The position numbers were made by a program, and so were the translations under genes. Below are positions 5,959 through 7,746 of a stretch of 7,746 nucleotides of DNA, piece by piece (positions within the stretch are counted from its first letter, which is position 1; each line of letters begins with the position of its first letter). The notes under the pieces are model-generated. The model was not told the origin of the DNA. It made no database searches and saw only the letters and a program-made list of their open reading frames with translations. The stretch is from Pseudomonadota bacterium (GTDB lineage: Bacteria; Pseudomonadota; Alphaproteobacteria; Reyranellales; Reyranellaceae): NCBI GenBank assembly GCA_023416135.1, contig JAEZIF010000320.1, forward strand, positions 1 through 7,746, read 5' to 3'.

Positions 5959-7188
5959 ATGAAACCTTTTACTGCCCTGCTCGGCGCCGCTGCCGGGACC
6001 CACGCCGCCGATCAACTGGCACTCGCCACCCTGCCGCTCACGGCCACGCTCGTGCTGGGCGCCGGCCCCGATATCCTCGGCCTTCTGGTCGCTGCACAGA
6101 GTACAGCCTGGCTGCTGGTCACCCTGCCGGCCGGCGCCTGGGCCGACTGCATGTCGCGGCGCACGCTCCTCATCATCGGCCTGGCGCTGGGACTCGCGGC
6201 CTCGGTCGTCGCCGTCATCGCGGCGGCCGCGGGGATCACCGGCTTGCTGGGCGTCGCCGCCGTCGTCGGCGCCTCGGGCACCGTCGTCTACATGCTGACC
6301 TCGATGTCATTGCTGCCGAGCCTGGTGCCCGCAGACGACCTGCCGCGCTCGAACGCGCGCCTGGAACTGGCCCGCGCCATCGTCAGCCTGGCAGCACCTT
6401 TCGTGGCCGGCCTGTTGGCTCAGCACCTGTCGCCGACCTGGGGTTACGCACTCGCGGCCGGAGGCGCTGCCGTCGCGCTTGCCTGCATCGTCGCGCTGCC
6501 CAAGGCGGCTGCGCCGCCGGCCGGCGCCCCGCGGCCGCCGATGGCCGCCGCCATTCAGGCCGGAGCGCGCTTCGTCGTCCGGCACGAGCTGCTGCGCGGC
6601 ATCAGCCTGTGCGCGATCTTCTGGAACTTCGCCTTCTTCGCCCTGCTCGCCGTCTGGGCGCCGTTGGCGCTCAACCTGCTCAAGCTCGATCCGGCCAGCA
6701 TGGGCCTCGCGCAGTCGGCCTACGGTGCGGGCCTTATCCTGGGCGCGCTGGTCGCACCGATCTCGTCCAGGCGCCTGCCGCCACTCGCCATCCTGATCTT
6801 CGGGCCCGCCGTGTCGGTGATCGCCGCCGCGCTGTTCCTGCTGGCCCCCACCGCCGGATCGTCGGGCAAGGGCTTCGCCTTCGCGGCAGCCGGCCACTTC
6901 CTGGTCGGTTTCGGCCCGATGCTGTGGCTGATCTGCCAGACCACGGTGCGCCAGCTCGTGACGCCGGCGCCTATGCTGGGTCGGGTCAATGCCACGGTTC
7001 AGACCGCGATCTACGGCGTGCGGCCGCTGGGTGCGCTGGCCGGCGGCATCGTCGCCGCCGAGGCCGGCCTGCAGGCGGCACTGCTGCTGATCGCCGCTTC
7101 CTTCGTTCTCTCCACGCTGGTGATCGTGCTCTCGCCCCTCGCGCGCCTCAGGGTGCTGCCGCAACCCGCCGCTGCATGGTCCGCATAG
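5959..7188 (+). CDS. MFS transporter, EntS/MFS_3-like exporter
   Basis: Inner-membrane protein of 409 aa with about 12 hydrophobic helices (roughly 15-35, 38-60, 70-92, 96-120, 138-156, 163-181, 214-238, 252-269, 274-297, 305-326, 348-368, 372-393). The loop after helix 2 carries MFS motif A in variant form: GAWADCMSRR at 59-68. SLVPADDLPRSNARLELARA (121-140) and LGRVNATVQTAIYGVRPLGALAGG (340-363) are typical of the MFS_3 group, which includes the enterobactin exporter EntS and macrolide exporters. The substrate cannot be read from sequence. The start is ATG at 5959, placing the N-terminus right before helix 1; the frame runs open to 5782 but would overlap phaB. The ribosome site is poor (no clear purine run within 12 nt). 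It is divergent from phaB across 112 bp, where I see no convincing promoter hexamers in either direction. Confidence 0.82.
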   Translation: MKPFTALLGAAAGTHAADQLALATLPLTATLVLGAGPDILGLLVAAQSTAWLLVTLPAGAWADCMSRRTLLIIGLALGLAASVVAVIAAAAGITGLLGVAAVVGASGTVVYMLTSMSLLPSLVPADDLPRSNARLELARAIVSLAAPFVAGLLAQHLSPTWGYALAAGGAAVALACIVALPKAAAPPAGAPRPPMAAAIQAGARFVVRHELLRGISLCAIFWNFAFFALLAVWAPLALNLLKLDPASMGLAQSAYGAGLILGALVAPISSRRLPPLAILIFGPAVSVIAAALFLLAPTAGSSGKGFAFAAAGHFLVGFGPMLWLICQTTVRQLVTPAPMLGRVNATVQTAIYGVRPLGALAGGIVAAEAGLQAALLLIAASFVLSTLVIVLSPLARLRVLPQPAAAWSA

Positions 7189-7228
7189 TCCGCTTGACCC
7201 CCGACCTCTGCCGGTCGAGGTTAGCAGT

Positions 7229-7233
7229 GGAGG
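7229..7233 (+). promoter_or_regulatory. Shine-Dalgarno GGAGG for the small lipoprotein
   Basis: GGAGG, 7 nt before ATG 7241-7243. A short dyad lies just upstream (CGACC/GGTCG, about 7201-7217) but has no following T-run, so it is not called a terminator between the transporter and the lipoprotein. Confidence 0.75.
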
Positions 7234-7240
7234 TTGTCGT

Positions 7241-7690
7241 ATGAGGAAGCTACTGGTCGCCGCCGCCTTGTTGATGCTGGCGGGTTGCGGCGAGAATTCG
7301 TTCTGGTCGAAAGACTACGATGCCTGGGGCACCGGTACGTTCCCTGTGTCCAACCCCGGCCAGGCGGCCCTCTACATCGTACGCGAGCCCGCCCATCCCG
7401 ATGCGCCGCCGATCAACATCACCATGGGCCGGCAGCCGGTCGGCGGCATCGCCGCGCCCAATTACATGCGCTTCGACCTGGCACCCAAGCTCTACGATCT
7501 GCGCGCCTACGGCCCGCAGTCCAACAGCGAGCTGATCATCACCGTGGCGCCCGGCCAGACACGCTTTTTTCTGGCCCAGCTCACCGCCAACGGCGGCGCC
7601 CAGCTTCTCGAGCTCTCCCAGGAACAGGGCCGCAAGCTCGCACGCAAGGGCGAGCGCCTGTACACGCCCGAGATCAACGGCGAATACTGA
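7241..7690 (+). CDS. Small lipoprotein, DUF2846-like
   Basis: 149 aa with a classic lipoprotein signal: MRKLLVAAALLMLAGC, lipobox Leu13-Ala-Gly-Cys16, with Gly17 after the lipidated Cys and so no inner-membrane retention Asp. It is probably sorted to the outer membrane, facing the periplasm. The mature part has a beta-rich pattern: AALYIVREP (about 42-50), a stretch resembling a short carbohydrate-binding or PEGA-like fold (INITMGRQPVGGIAAPNYMRFDLAP), then ITVAPGQTRFFLAQL near 99-113 and QLLELSQEQGRKLA near 120-133. That order (Y-x-x-RE, small beta-strand, APGQT-x-FF, E-x-x-x-G) matches DUF2846-type lipoproteins as I recall them. Function unknown. It follows the transporter by 52 nt and may be co-transcribed. 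Confidence 0.8.
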   Translation: MRKLLVAAALLMLAGCGENSFWSKDYDAWGTGTFPVSNPGQAALYIVREPAHPDAPPINITMGRQPVGGIAAPNYMRFDLAPKLYDLRAYGPQSNSELIITVAPGQTRFFLAQLTANGGAQLLELSQEQGRKLARKGERLYTPEINGEY

Positions 7691-7702
7691 TCTTGCCGGA
7701 CC

Positions 7703-7720
7703 GCGGGCCTCCAGGCCCGC
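7703..7720 (+). terminator. Hairpin after the lipoprotein gene, possible terminator
   Basis: GCGGGCCTCCAGGCCCGC is a perfect 8-bp inverted repeat with a 2-nt centre, starting 13 nt after the lipoprotein stop. Only TT follows before TCATGA, so it lacks the T-run of a standard intrinsic terminator. A termination or RNA-stabilising role is inferred from position and stem strength. Confidence 0.4.
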
Positions 7721-7746
7721 TTCATGATTCATGAGCGGGCCTGGAG
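7709..7746. repeat. 12-bp inverted repeat with a tandem TTCATGA centre, cut by the window end
   Basis: CTCCAGGCCCGC (7709-7720) and GCGGGCCTGGAG (7735-7746) are exact reverse complements. The 14-nt centre is TTCATGA repeated twice (7721-7734). The left arm is shared with the 7703-7720 hairpin, so the two structures exclude each other. The right arm ends exactly at the window edge and may continue. Possible identities are a two-hairpin terminator between convergent genes or a dispersed palindromic repeat. Confidence 0.65.

Noticed and set aside
6307..7164. Open frame of 285 codons on the minus strand opposite the MFS transporter
   Set aside because: Very rich in Arg, Gln, Gly and Asp with no hydrophobic core; the mirror of a membrane-protein gene.
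1..7746. Mobile element, CRISPR array, phage or defence island
   Set aside because: No direct-repeat array, transposase or integrase motif, terminal inverted repeat around a gene, or shift in codon style was seen; all genes are metabolic or housekeeping in type.

Overview
This is a GC-rich chromosomal window (strong G/C third-position bias in all genes; G+C not counted). The proteins suggest an alphaproteobacterium, probably in or near Rhodospirillales/Reyranella-like lineages. That placement is an inference from protein style, not a database match. All seven genes look intact and of housekeeping or metabolic type. I see no rRNA, tRNA, CRISPR array, insertion sequence, integrase, phage gene or toxin-antitoxin pair.

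Block 1 (about 4143 down to 40, minus strand) is a very compact four-gene operon. A near-consensus sigma70-type promoter (TTGCCA, 17 bp, TATACT) carries a perfect 14-bp palindrome across its -10 region. It drives, in order, an AhpD-like/carboxymuconolactone decarboxylase-family protein (CxxC plus His), a trans-aconitate 2-methyltransferase (Tam), a secreted gamma-glutamyltransferase (GGT) and an RlmI-type 23S rRNA m5C methyltransferase. The junctions are a 1-nt gap, a 4-nt overlap and a 4-nt gap. At two of them the upstream stop codon lies between the downstream Shine-Dalgarno and start codon. Three of the four starts differ from the longest-ORF start: tam uses GTG, rlmI uses TTG, and the AhpD-like and GGT starts are internal to much longer frames.

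Block 2 (about 5846 down to 4277, minus strand) is a two-gene unit: an acetoacetyl-CoA reductase (PhaB type) followed 16 nt later by pantoate--beta-alanine ligase (panC). One makes the (R)-3-hydroxybutyryl-CoA precursor of polyhydroxybutyrate; the other belongs to the pathway that supplies pantothenate for CoA. No phaA, phaC or panB is in the window.

Block 3 (5959 to 7690, plus strand) is divergent from block 2, with a 112-bp shared upstream region. It holds a 12-helix MFS exporter of the EntS/MFS_3 type and a small DUF2846-like lipoprotein. The window ends in nested inverted repeats after the lipoprotein (7703-7746), probably a terminator region that the window edge cuts.

Nothing here is clearly a new system. 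The points most worth checking are the palindromic operator-like site, the unusual gene content of the tight operon, the subtype of the GGT, and the repeat at the right edge.
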